This document shows, piece after piece, positions 8,244 to 15,906 of a stretch of 64,000 nt of DNA; the stretch's first letter is position 1, and each line of letters opens with the position of its first letter. Both the position numbers and the translations under genes were made by a program. The stretch covers positions 1 to 64,000 of the forward strand of contig JACPQR010000082.1 of the NCBI GenBank assembly GCA_016190375.1, read 5' to 3'. A model generated the notes under the pieces. The model was not told where the DNA came from and ran no database searches. It was given only the letters and a program-made list of their open reading frames with translations. This DNA is from Deltaproteobacteria bacterium (GTDB lineage Bacteria > Myxococcota_A > Polyangia > JACPQR01).

Positions 8244-8891
8244 ATGAAGCGCCACTCGCACGCGACCCGGGGGCTCCTCGTCTGCCAGCACGAGATCGTC
8301 TCGCGGGAGAGAGTCGCGCGCGCATTCACGGCTCGAGGATGGCTCGTCGTCGCGACGGGGCGCGTCGACGAGGCGATGCAGTCCCTCGGCCGAGGGTTCG
8401 AGGCGGTCCTCGTCGATCTCGGCGTGCCGGGCCTCGACGCTGAGAGCTTCCTGCGGGAGGCGAGGGCGTCCGGGCCCGAGGTCGACGTCATCCTCGTGGC
8501 CGCAGACGCGACCATCGAGGCCGCGATCTCCCTCTTGAATCAGGGCGCAGCCGATTTCCTCGTCAGGCCGGTCAGGGTCGACGAGCTGGAGCTGCGGCTC
8601 CGGCGTCTTGGCGAGCTCCGGGAGCAACGCGCCGAGATCGAGCGGCTTCGCGCGATCCTCGGCTACCCCGCCGCCGATCCGCGCGACGGCGTCGAACATC
8701 CGAGCCCGACGGGTCTGTTCAGCCTCCACCTCGACGGGCAGCCGCGCGTGGAGATGCTCGAGCTCGTCCGCCGGTTCCAGGACGAGGTCGTCGAATGGGC
8801 CCTGCGCCGCGCGAACGGTGAGCACGGCGTCGCCGCCCATCTCCTCGGCGTCCCGGTGACGGAGCTCGACCGTCTTCGCGCGCGGAGCTGA
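8244..8891 (+). CDS. Degenerate receiver-domain protein with remnant Fis-like tail
   Basis: 215 aa. Residues about 10-120 follow the receiver fold. The phosphorylatable Asp is kept (VLVDLGVPG), but the acidic pair is replaced (LLVCQHE) and the conserved Lys is Arg (VRPVRVDEL). The C-terminal 45 residues (VEWALRRANGEHGVAAHLLGV) resemble a worn Fis-type helix-turn-helix, as at the end of NtrC-type regulators, but there is no AAA+ domain. It follows the chaperone gene by 102 bp on the same strand. It may be a reduced AioR/ArxR-like regulator in which phosphorylation no longer matters. The start is the ATG behind AAGAGGGGGAACCGAAGG. Confidence 0.75.
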   Translation: MKRHSHATRGLLVCQHEIVSRERVARAFTARGWLVVATGRVDEAMQSLGRGFEAVLVDLGVPGLDAESFLREARASGPEVDVILVAADATIEAAISLLNQGAADFLVRPVRVDELELRLRRLGELREQRAEIERLRAILGYPAADPRDGVEHPSPTGLFSLHLDGQPRVEMLELVRRFQDEVVEWALRRANGEHGVAAHLLGVPVTELDRLRARS

Positions 8892-8912
8892 TTGGCCCCG
8901 CGGCTGTCCTGA

Positions 8913-9533
8913 TCACCAGAAGCGCGGCTTGACGAGCATCAGGAACATGATGACGAGCGGGATGAGCGCGGCGGGCGATCCCCAGTTGTTCCAGCGCTTG
9001 AGGAGCTGGTCGAGCTCCGGCGGCAACGGCTCGTCGCTCTGGACCTCGCAGATCCGGTAGATCTTGATCTGGACGGGGATCAGGGCGACGGCAGTGACTC
9101 CGGTCAGCCCGAGGAGAACGAGGGAGACGACGAGCCAGCTCCAGCGGTACATGCCGCCCCAGGCCGTGGCCATCGAGACGCCGTTCACCGCGAGGAGGAA
9201 GAAGCCCGGGCCGGTGAAGAAGACGTCCATCCAGGGGACGATGCGGCCGCCGAAGCGAAGCAGGGCCGGCGACTTCGTCTGCATCGCGGCCGCCATCCAC
9301 GCGGCCGTGATGAACACGTTGCCGACCATCATCACGGCGCCGAGGACGTGCAGCGCTCGATGCCATTCGAGCCCAAGCCACATGGGCACGTCGACGCCCG
9401 CGAAGGCGGGGACGAGGAACGGCATCATGGCCGCGTACATGCCGAAGAGGATCTTGAACGGCAGCGGCAGGCCCTTGGCCCGCGACCCGTCCTGGTTCTT
9501 GCCCGCCGTCGGGGCGGTGCTGGTCGTCGCCAT
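8913..9533 (-). CDS. Multi-helix integral membrane protein (DUF2269-like)
   Basis: 206 aa with four to five predicted membrane helices and a short cytoplasmic N-terminus rich in Ala, Thr and Lys. The first helix is FKILFGMYAAMMPFLVPAF, followed by HVLGAVMMVGNVFI; the C-terminal helix is PAALIPLVIMFLMLVKP. The pattern and the His/Trp residues resemble the DUF2269 family of small membrane proteins, which often accompany respiratory genes; this is pattern recognition only. Its ATG follows immediately after the stop codon of the diheme cytochrome gene, so the two are an operon. It could anchor that cytochrome or pass electrons to it. Confidence 0.7.
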   Translation of the reverse strand: MATTSTAPTAGKNQDGSRAKGLPLPFKILFGMYAAMMPFLVPAFAGVDVPMWLGLEWHRALHVLGAVMMVGNVFITAAWMAAAMQTKSPALLRFGGRIVPWMDVFFTGPGFFLLAVNGVSMATAWGGMYRWSWLVVSLVLLGLTGVTAVALIPVQIKIYRICEVQSDEPLPPELDQLLKRWNNWGSPAALIPLVIMFLMLVKPRFW

Positions 9534-10586
9534 CTATCTCTCCAGGTGAGAATCGCCCCGACTCGGGCGCGACTCGGAGGCCAGCGCGCCGCGTAGCTTG
9601 CGGAGCGCCCGCTCGGATCCGGGCTGCCCGAGGCGGCGAAGGTCGTCGACGTAATGGGCGAGCCCCCAGAGCTCGGCCGGGGGCAACGAGTCGATCCACG
9701 AGGGCATCACGCCGCCGACCCCGGCCGCGACGACGACGTACAGATCGGCGACCTCGCGGTCCGGACCTATCGACCGGAGCGGGTGGCGGGTGAAGTCCGG
9801 CGCGGGAATGTCGCCGCCGAAGGGATTCTTCGCGGCTTCGAGGACGGTCGGCTCGTGCGGTTCGGGGCGAGGCTCTGGCACCGGGAGGCCATCCGCCCCT
9901 GCCATGGCTGCGAGCTCCCCGCGCGCGACGTAGCTCGGATGGCACTCCTGGCACTGGGCCTTCAGATGATAGACGCGCTTGCCAACCTCCGCGCCCTGCC
10001 GCGGGCTGCGCCGCCAGGGGTCCCTTCCGGCACGGACGGGCTCGCCCGTCGGTCTCGGCTGTCCTTCCTCCGGCCCGGATCCGACGACGTCCAGCCAGCG
10101 GCTCGGCGTGCCGTCGGCCTTGGGAAAGGTCTTGATGAACTGAATGATCTGCCGGACGTCGGCCGGAGCGAGCCCCCATCCCGGCATCGACGTGCCGTTC
10201 ATCCCGTGCTCCACCATGCGCGCGAGGTCGTCGTCATTCGGCAGCTCGCCGGAGCGCACGGCCGCGAACTTGTGCTCGGCCGTCCGGAAGTCGCGCGGCG
10301 CCGGCACGAGGCCCTCCGATTGCGGGCCGCGGCCACCGCCGTCGAGGCCGTGGCAGGACGCGCAGTAGTGGACGTAGGCCATGCGCCCGAGGTTCAGGTC
10401 GTCCGCGCTCACGATCTGTCCCCCTCGCACCTCGGCGCCGCGCCGATCGCGCGCGGGGAACCTGTGCTCGCGTTCGATCGGACGCAGTGCCCACGGCAGG
10501 GCCCCGTCGCCCGTCCCGCAGCCCGTCTGGGCGAGCACGGCGCCGATGAAGGCAATCAGCACGGACGGCGGGAGCCGCGGTGACAT
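9534..10586 (-). CDS. Diheme cytochrome c, probably membrane-anchored
   Basis: 350 aa. The N-terminal hydrophobic segment ends in AQTGC (Cys23), an imperfect lipobox. Two cytochrome c domains are present: CASCH at 75-79 with a likely axial Met at about 134 (SMPGW), and CQECH at 212-216 with a likely axial Met in GVMPSW. The first domain resembles mono-haem cytochrome c subunits of alternative respiratory complexes. It is co-transcribed with the membrane protein whose ATG abuts this stop. Facing the molybdoenzyme operon, it probably handles electrons in the periplasm. The start was set at the ATG beginning the signal sequence; the frame is open 111 bp further upstream without a signal. Confidence 0.88.
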   Translation of the reverse strand: MSPRLPPSVLIAFIGAVLAQTGCGTGDGALPWALRPIEREHRFPARDRRGAEVRGGQIVSADDLNLGRMAYVHYCASCHGLDGGGRGPQSEGLVPAPRDFRTAEHKFAAVRSGELPNDDDLARMVEHGMNGTSMPGWGLAPADVRQIIQFIKTFPKADGTPSRWLDVVGSGPEEGQPRPTGEPVRAGRDPWRRSPRQGAEVGKRVYHLKAQCQECHPSYVARGELAAMAGADGLPVPEPRPEPHEPTVLEAAKNPFGGDIPAPDFTRHPLRSIGPDREVADLYVVVAAGVGGVMPSWIDSLPPAELWGLAHYVDDLRRLGQPGSERALRKLRGALASESRPSRGDSHLER

Positions 10587-10641
10587 CGAGGCCCGGATTG
10601 TCGTCGACCTTGCCGAGGACGTCGAGCGGGAAGGTCGCCGG

Positions 10642-11253
10642 TCAGCCCTCGGGGAAGAAGAGGTCGGCGAGGTCGATGAGGGCGACCTCCGCGCCATCGA
10701 GAATCAAGCGGAGGCGTCCGGCGCTCACCTCGGTGCGCCGGGCGTATGTCGGCGACTCGCTGGGCCCCGAAGGCAGCTCGTGCACCTCGACGCAGCGCGT
10801 CGCCAGATCGACGATCCAGTACACCGGGATCGATGCCCGCGCATAGACCCGCGTCTTCAAGCGGCGGTCCACGGCCAGACTCGCTTCGGCGATCTCCACG
10901 ACGAGCCCGACGGCCTCCGAGGGTGGGTTGGTTTCCGAGTAGTCCTCCGTACGGCCCCGGATCACGCAGACGTCCGGTTCGGGCTCGCTGTCCGTGGTGA
11001 CGATCGGCTCCTGCGACTCGACGTACCAGTTGCCCGGGACGGCGCCCTCGAGCGCGAGACGGACCCTGCGGGTCACGATCCGGTGCGGCGGATTCTTCGT
11101 CATCTTGGGCACCAGCCATCCTTCGAGGAGCTCGACGCGATCCGCGGCCGTCAGGATCCCCTCGCGGGCCATCCGCTCGTACTGGGCGACGCTCAGACGA
11201 TGAATCGGAACGTCGGGCGCTCGGGCGATGCTCTCCGGGCTCGGCGACAACAC
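10642..11253 (-). CDS. Uma2-family (PD-(D/E)XK-like) protein
   Basis: 203 aa if the GTG at 11253 is the start. Family landmarks are visible in order: RVELLEGWLV, EPEPDVCVI (the Asp of the nuclease-like core), GLVVEIAEAS (core Glu) and KTRVYARASIPVYWIVD (core Lys and the typical YWIVD strand). Uma2 proteins have a restriction-endonuclease-like fold, are common in many copies in Myxococcota and Cyanobacteria, and have no settled function. No methyltransferase is adjacent. The start has no clear Shine-Dalgarno sequence; the GTG was chosen because it gives the usual family length. A small coiled-coil gene is divergent from it. Confidence 0.85.
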   Translation of the reverse strand: MLSPSPESIARAPDVPIHRLSVAQYERMAREGILTAADRVELLEGWLVPKMTKNPPHRIVTRRVRLALEGAVPGNWYVESQEPIVTTDSEPEPDVCVIRGRTEDYSETNPPSEAVGLVVEIAEASLAVDRRLKTRVYARASIPVYWIVDLATRCVEVHELPSGPSESPTYARRTEVSAGRLRLILDGAEVALIDLADLFFPEG

Positions 11254-11364
11254 GCCGAAACGATACCACGGCGTGCCCTCGCCAGCGACGCGCCCCGCGG
11301 AGGGAGGCACGTTGCGACTCCTTGCGACTGGCGCCCGTACCTGCCGCCCGCCAGACTCGGGATC

Positions 11365-11700
11365 GTGCCCGCGAAGGTCGGTCCTACCCTGCGCGTCTTG
11401 ATGGAGATCCGGGGCGAGCTTCGCGAGATCCGCGAGGAGGCAAAGGGGACGAACGCGCGCTTGACGTCGACGAACGCCCGCCTCGAGGCCGTCGAGCAGG
11501 GACTCGAAGTTCTGTCGCGCAGGCAGACCGAGACGGAGATACGTCTCGCGAGCGAGCTGGTTGCCGTCGTGAAGTCGGTGGGCGAGGTCACGAAGGCGGT
11601 GTCGGGTCTCGGCGACCTCCTCCGGGCTCGACTCGACGATCGCGAGCGGGTGGACGACCACGAGCGGCGCATCACCGAGCTCGAGCGGCACGGGCAGTAG
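11365..11700 (+). CDS. Small coiled-coil hypothetical protein
   Basis: About 111 aa from the GTG at 11365, or 99 aa from the ATG at 11401. Nearly all of it is predicted coiled coil, with a repeated TNARL element (TNARLTSTNARLEAVEQGL). Such short coiled-coil proteins with TNARL repeats are frequent in myxobacterial genomes; function is unknown. It is divergent from the Uma2 gene and 39 bp upstream of the matrixin gene. The GTG start is preferred because LRVLMEIRGELREI then forms a complete first helix. Confidence 0.55.
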   Translation: MPAKVGPTLRVLMEIRGELREIREEAKGTNARLTSTNARLEAVEQGLEVLSRRQTETEIRLASELVAVVKSVGEVTKAVSGLGDLLRARLDDRERVDDHERRITELERHGQ

Positions 11701-11739
11701 CCCGGCGCCCTGGGAGGCGACCGGCTGTATGCTCATGGC

Positions 11740-12609
11740 ATGACCGGGCCGCCGCGAGCCGCGATCGCCGCGACTCTCCTCGCGCTCTTCGTGACGCCGC
11801 GCCGCGCCGTGGCCTTCGTCCGCAGCCGTGTCGACGCCGAGACCGAGCGCTACCTCTACTGGCCGGAGCGCCGGATCGCGCTCGACGTCGACGAGACGGG
11901 GAACCCCGATCTGGATCCCGAGGAAATGCAGCGGGCGGTCGAGCGATCGCTCGAGGAGTGGTCCCGGCCCGACTGCACGGACCTCGATCTCGCATACGGA
12001 TCGCCCGCCACGACCCGGGCGACGAACCTCCTCGAGGCCGACTCGCCGGACTTGCAGAACGTGCTCGTCTGGCGCGGCGACGACTGGCCCGAGGACCTCG
12101 GCGACGACGTCGGGGCGATCACGACCCTGGTCTTCGACCTCGAGGGCGTGATCCTCGACGGAGACATCGACATGAACGGCGCAGGCTTCGTGTGGACCAC
12201 GACGGACGACTCCACGGGAATCGACGTGCAGAGCAACGTCACTCACGAGGTCGGCCACCTCATCGGCTTCGATCACACCGTCGACCGCGACGCCACGATG
12301 TACTTCTCGATGGTCGAGGGCGACCTCTCGCGCCGCGACCTGGCCCCGACCGACCTCGCCGGCCTCTGCTTCGCCTACCCGGCCGGAGAGCCGACGCCCG
12401 AAGGAACGGTTCCCGAGGAGCCGGAAAGCCGGGACCAAGCGGACGGATGCGCCGCAGTGCGCGACGGGCAACCGGGCCACGGGGCGACCCTGCTCGTGCT
12501 CCTCGTTCTCGGCGCAGCCCGAACGAGCCGCCGCGTCATCGACGCCGGTCGCCCGCCACGAGCTCCCGCGCCTTCTGCTCGAAGAACGCCACGAGAGTGC
12601 GAGGGCTGA
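11740..12609 (+). CDS. Matrixin-like zinc metalloprotease with C-terminal membrane-sorting tail
   Basis: 289 aa. A signal peptide (ATLLALFVTPRRAVAF) is followed by a matrixin fold with the zinc motif HEVGHLIGFDH (HExxHxxGxxH), and Met in DATMYFSMVEG likely forms the Met-turn. Near the C-terminus, GATLLVLLVLGAARTSRR is a hydrophobic segment followed by basic residues, as in myxobacterial surface-sorting tails, with a Cys shortly before it. About 25 further residues follow and overlap the convergent AbiEii-like gene by 74 bp, so the last codons may be non-functional. A -10-like TATGCT ends 6 bp before the ATG and no Shine-Dalgarno sequence is seen, which fits a leaderless mRNA. Confidence 0.82.
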   Translation: MTGPPRAAIAATLLALFVTPRRAVAFVRSRVDAETERYLYWPERRIALDVDETGNPDLDPEEMQRAVERSLEEWSRPDCTDLDLAYGSPATTRATNLLEADSPDLQNVLVWRGDDWPEDLGDDVGAITTLVFDLEGVILDGDIDMNGAGFVWTTTDDSTGIDVQSNVTHEVGHLIGFDHTVDRDATMYFSMVEGDLSRRDLAPTDLAGLCFAYPAGEPTPEGTVPEEPESRDQADGCAAVRDGQPGHGATLLVLLVLGAARTSRRVIDAGRPPRAPAPSARRTPRECEG

Positions 12610-13159
12610 GCTCCCGTATCATCCGGGGCATCCGCTCGAGGTCCTTCACGAGCAAGAAGCGCGCGGCGAGGCCCATGCGGTGCGCGCCGTAGTCGAACTT
12701 GGCACGAACGTAGTCGAGAAGGCGGTTCAAGTCGCGCTCGGGCCCCTCGCGAAGCAAGAAGTAAAGGTCCACGAAGTCCCGGACCTGCTCGCGCGTGAGG
12801 ACCGCCTGGACCTTGTTGACGGTCATGTCCGCGAGCGACTCGACGACCAGCCCTCGCCACGTCGTCCGGCGGCCCACCGGATCGTATGGGTAGAACGCGA
12901 AGTCGATCTTGCCGACCGGCCCGGAGGGTCGCCTGAGCACGAGGCTGGTGCGCGGCGGAACGACCTCGATGTCCACTCGCACGGTGCCCCGCGCGAGCGC
13001 GCGCGCCACGGGCTCGAGCTCGCTGGCCTCGACCTCCCGGCCGAGGAAGAAGTCGACGTCGTCGGACCTGCGGTGATGCAGGTGCACGGCGGCGAGAGCA
13101 GCGCCTCCGCCGAAGACCACCTCGTCTCGCAGGCCGCTCGAGGCGACCGCGTCGAGCAC
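12536..13159 (-). CDS. AbiEii/AbiGii-type nucleotidyltransferase (putative toxin)
   Basis: About 207 aa from the GTG at 13159. The nucleotidyltransferase signature is present: GGGAALAAVHL followed by SDDVDFFL, with the paired Asp residues of the metal site. The middle has VGKIDFAFYPYDP and the C-terminal helical part has SLADMTVNKVQAVLTRE and DFVDLYFLL, both typical of the AbiEii family. These enzymes act as toxins in type IV toxin-antitoxin systems by adding nucleotides to tRNA. The true start may be further upstream (TTG at 13222), because the first helix (LSAWQVRVL) precedes the GTG. The small gene upstream is the likely antitoxin partner. Confidence 0.82.
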   Translation of the reverse strand: MLDAVASSGLRDEVVFGGGAALAAVHLHHRRSDDVDFFLGREVEASELEPVARALARGTVRVDIEVVPPRTSLVLRRPSGPVGKIDFAFYPYDPVGRRTTWRGLVVESLADMTVNKVQAVLTREQVRDFVDLYFLLREGPERDLNRLLDYVRAKFDYGAHRMGLAARFLLVKDLERMPRMIRELSPRTLVAFFEQKARELVAGDRRR

Positions 13160-13181
13160 GCGGACCTGCCAGGCCGACAGC

Positions 13182-13418
13182 TCAGGCGGCCTGACGGCGC
13201 TTCTCTTCGATCCAGATCTCAACGAGGCGCCTGATATGGCGCGGGGTGGCCACGCGCGGGAGCACTCTGTCGACCACGTCGGGCGGGAACTTCTCCAGCT
13301 CCTCCCACAGGCCTCCGGCAAGTACTTGTTCGAGGATGGGCGCGAGGCGCTCGGGCGGCCCGCCCATGTCGACCGGCCGGCTCCCACAATCCCAGGTCCA
13401 GACCCGAACCCTGCGCAC
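13182..13418 (-). CDS. Small partner (putative antitoxin) of the AbiEii-like gene
   Basis: 78 aa. Residues about 25-72 (ILEQVLAGGLWEELEKFP and VLPRVATPRHIRRLVEIW) resemble small helical DUF6922-like proteins that precede nucleotidyltransferase toxin genes. It ends 22 bp before the GTG of that gene and would overlap it if the toxin starts at the upstream TTG. The order small protein then nucleotidyltransferase matches type IV toxin-antitoxin operons. The N-terminal 20 residues are unlike the family, so the start is uncertain. Confidence 0.65.
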   Translation of the reverse strand: MRRVRVWTWDCGSRPVDMGGPPERLAPILEQVLAGGLWEELEKFPPDVVDRVLPRVATPRHIRRLVEIWIEEKRRQAA

Positions 13419-13588
13419 GATTGACAGAACATACCACGAGGACGGACGGCGGCCTGGCGCGGGATACTCCGGAGAGGCGAGCGTCAGGTGCGGAAAATCT
13501 CGCGAGAAAACGATCGGTCACCTGACGGTTGTCAGTCCCCCGAGGATCCGAACCTGCCTATGGTGCGGGCCGCGGAGGTGAGCCTGAA

Positions 13589-14206
13589 ATGCCCCGGTCG
13601 ACGCTAGGCGGTGAGGTGGAGGTCCGGCTTCACGGGCGGGGTGGGCAGGGAACGGTGGTGGCATCGCTCGTGCTTGCCAGAGCGGCGATGATCGAAGGCA
13701 AGAGCGTCCAGGCCTTCCCGGAGTTCGGAGTGGAACGACGAGGCGCGCCGGTGACCGCGTTCCTGCGCGTCGGGCCGGAGAAGATCCGCGTGCGCTCCAA
13801 GGTGTACCGGCCCGACCACGTCCTCGTCCTCGACCGCCAGCTCATCCCGCTGGTCGAGCTGCCCGCCGACCACGGCGGCTGGTTCGTGGCGAACACACCT
13901 TCCGAGCCCGCTGGCCTCTCGTCGCTCCCGGCGTCCTGGCGGCCCGCGACCATCGACGCGACGCGGCTGGCCCGGGCCCACGGGCTCGGCTCGGGTGCGC
14001 TTCCGGTCGTCAACTGCCCGATGGCCGCCGCCTTCGCGCGCATCACCGGGATCGTCGGGCTCGACGCGCTGCTCCAGGCCATCCGCGAGACGGTCCCGCA
14101 GAAGCCCGACGCGAACGCCGCCGCCGCCCAGGAGGCCTGGGGCACCGTCGCGGCTGCGCCGACCTGGGAACAGGACGCGCTGCAGCGCGCCTTCGGAGGG
14201 TCCTGA
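13589..14206 (+). CDS. 2-oxoacid:ferredoxin oxidoreductase, gamma subunit
   Basis: 205 aa. The N-terminal LHGRGGQGTVVASLVLARAA and the downstream FPEFGVERRGAPVTAFLR are hallmarks of the gamma (PorC/PorG) subunit. GALPVVNCPMAAAFARITG closes the domain. With the alpha and beta subunits downstream it makes the CoA- and thiamine-dependent pyruvate or other 2-oxoacid:ferredoxin oxidoreductase. This is the first gene of a six-gene operon; its stop overlaps the next ATG by one base (TGATG). GAGGTGAGC precedes the ATG. The 170-bp gap upstream contains no gene. Confidence 0.92.
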   Translation: MPRSTLGGEVEVRLHGRGGQGTVVASLVLARAAMIEGKSVQAFPEFGVERRGAPVTAFLRVGPEKIRVRSKVYRPDHVLVLDRQLIPLVELPADHGGWFVANTPSEPAGLSSLPASWRPATIDATRLARAHGLGSGALPVVNCPMAAAFARITGIVGLDALLQAIRETVPQKPDANAAAAQEAWGTVAAAPTWEQDALQRAFGGS

Positions 14207-15906
14207 TGCCGCGCCTGCCCGACGGCCGATACCGCTTCGACTCCCTGGAGGAGCTGCCGCCCGTCGCGGTCTCTCTCGGCTCGACGGCCTGGAACCGCAC
14301 GGGCGACTGGCGCTCTCGGGAGCCCGTCTTCGCCGACCAGCGCCCGCCCTGCACGCACGGCTGCCCGACCGAGCAGGACATCGTCGATCAGCTCCGCCTC
14401 TGCGCCCAGGGCCGCATACGCGAGGCCGGAGAGCTGCTCCTCTCGGCAAACCCCTTCCCCGCGACGACCGGGCGCGTCTGCCCGCACCCCTGCACCGCGA
14501 GCTGCAACCGCGGCCAGATGGACGGCGTCGTGGACATCCCGGGCGTAGAGGCCGCGATCGGGGACGAGCTGATCTCCGACGGCTTCGTGCCGGCGCGCCG
14601 TCCTCGAGTCGGGGGCCGCGTGGCGGTGGTCGGGGCAGGACCGGCCGGCATGACGGCCGCGCACTACCTCGCGCTCGCCGGCCTGGAGGTGGTCCTCTAC
14701 GATAGGGACGAACGACCCGGAGGCCTGCTCAGGACGGGGATCCCCCCGTACCGGCTCCCTCGTCGCGCGCTCGACGCGGAGATCGACCGCGCGCTCCGGT
14801 GTGTCGAGTTCGTCGGGCAGCGGGCGCTCGGCCGGGACCTCCAGCTCGGCACGCTGAAGCAGGAGCACGACGCGGTCCTCGTCGCCGTCGGCCGCCACGC
14901 GCCTCGCCCGCTCGGGCTCGAGGGCGAAGGCTCCGGCGGCGTGCACGACGGCCTCGGGCTCCTCGCCGAGCTGCATCGCGGGCAGCCTGCGCCGGCCGGA
15001 AAGAGGGTCGTCGTGATCGGCGGCGGCAACACCGCGATGGACTGCGCGAGGAGCCTCCTCCGCGCGGGCCGCTCGGTCGGCGTGTTCTACCGGCGCGATC
15101 GCGCCTCGATGCCCGCCTTCGTCGACGAGGTCGAGGAGGCCCTCGAGGAGGGCGTGAAGATCGAGGAGTGGGTGCTCCCCGAGGCGCTGCTCCTCGAGGG
15201 CGGCAAGGTCCGCGCGATCCGCTTCGTCCGCGCTCGCCCGGGAGCGCCGGACTCCAGCGGTCGCCCGAGGCCCGAGCCGATCCCGTCGAGCGGGTTCGTC
15301 GTCGAGGCGGACCTCGTCGTCGTCGCGGCGGGAGAGGTCCTCGACGCGGGCCCCTTCGAGAAATCGCTGTTGACCGGCGGCTTCGTCGCGGCCGACGCCA
15401 CGCTCGAGACACGGATGCCAGGCGTCTGGGCCTCTGGAGACTGCCTGGGTGGCGGCGGCACCGTCGCGGAGGCGATCGCGCAGGGAAGGCGGACCGCCGC
15501 GGCGATCGCCCGGAAGCTCGGCGTGGCCGGGCCGGAGCCGGACCTTCTGGCCGCGCGCGGCGCGGGCGCGGACGTGATCGGCTTCGATCGCATCCGGCCG
15601 CACTACTTCGCGGCCGTGCCCGCCGTGCCGAGGAGCAAGATCGACGTCCAGTCGCGCCTCGGGGGCGGCGAGGTGCGGGTCGCCCTCGCCCACGCGCAGG
15701 CCAGCGCGGCCGCCGTGCGCTGCCTGTCCTGCGGCACCTGCACCGGCTGCGACAACTGCTTCCAGTTCTGTCCGGACCAGGCCGTGGTCCGGGACGCTCC
15801 CGGCCGGTACCGCGCCGATGTCGCTCGCTGCAAGGGCTGCGGGATCTGTGTCACCGAGTGCCCGCGCGGGGCTTGCGTCTTGCATGATCTCGGAGAGAAC
15901 GGATGA
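14206..15906 (+). CDS. GltD-like FAD/NAD(P) oxidoreductase fused to a delta-type ferredoxin
   Basis: 566 aa. The N-terminal Cys-rich domain (CTHGCPTEQDIV, CPHPCTASCNRG, about 49-110) is the Fer4_20-type [4Fe-4S] domain of glutamate synthase small subunits. Two Rossmann motifs follow: VAVVGAGPAGMTAA (about 140) for FAD and VVVIGGGNTAMDCARSLL (about 267) for NAD(P). A C-terminal ferredoxin (about 505-560) has CLSCGTCTGCDNCFQFCP and CKGCGICVTECP, two [4Fe-4S] clusters, occupying the place of the PorD subunit. Encoded between gamma and alpha subunits, it should pass electrons between the oxidoreductase and NAD(P)H. It overlaps the alpha subunit gene by 4 bp. Confidence 0.9.
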   Translation: MPRLPDGRYRFDSLEELPPVAVSLGSTAWNRTGDWRSREPVFADQRPPCTHGCPTEQDIVDQLRLCAQGRIREAGELLLSANPFPATTGRVCPHPCTASCNRGQMDGVVDIPGVEAAIGDELISDGFVPARRPRVGGRVAVVGAGPAGMTAAHYLALAGLEVVLYDRDERPGGLLRTGIPPYRLPRRALDAEIDRALRCVEFVGQRALGRDLQLGTLKQEHDAVLVAVGRHAPRPLGLEGEGSGGVHDGLGLLAELHRGQPAPAGKRVVVIGGGNTAMDCARSLLRAGRSVGVFYRRDRASMPAFVDEVEEALEEGVKIEEWVLPEALLLEGGKVRAIRFVRARPGAPDSSGRPRPEPIPSSGFVVEADLVVVAAGEVLDAGPFEKSLLTGGFVAADATLETRMPGVWASGDCLGGGGTVAEAIAQGRRTAAAIARKLGVAGPEPDLLAARGAGADVIGFDRIRPHYFAAVPAVPRSKIDVQSRLGGGEVRVALAHAQASAAAVRCLSCGTCTGCDNCFQFCPDQAVVRDAPGRYRADVARCKGCGICVTECPRGACVLHDLGENG

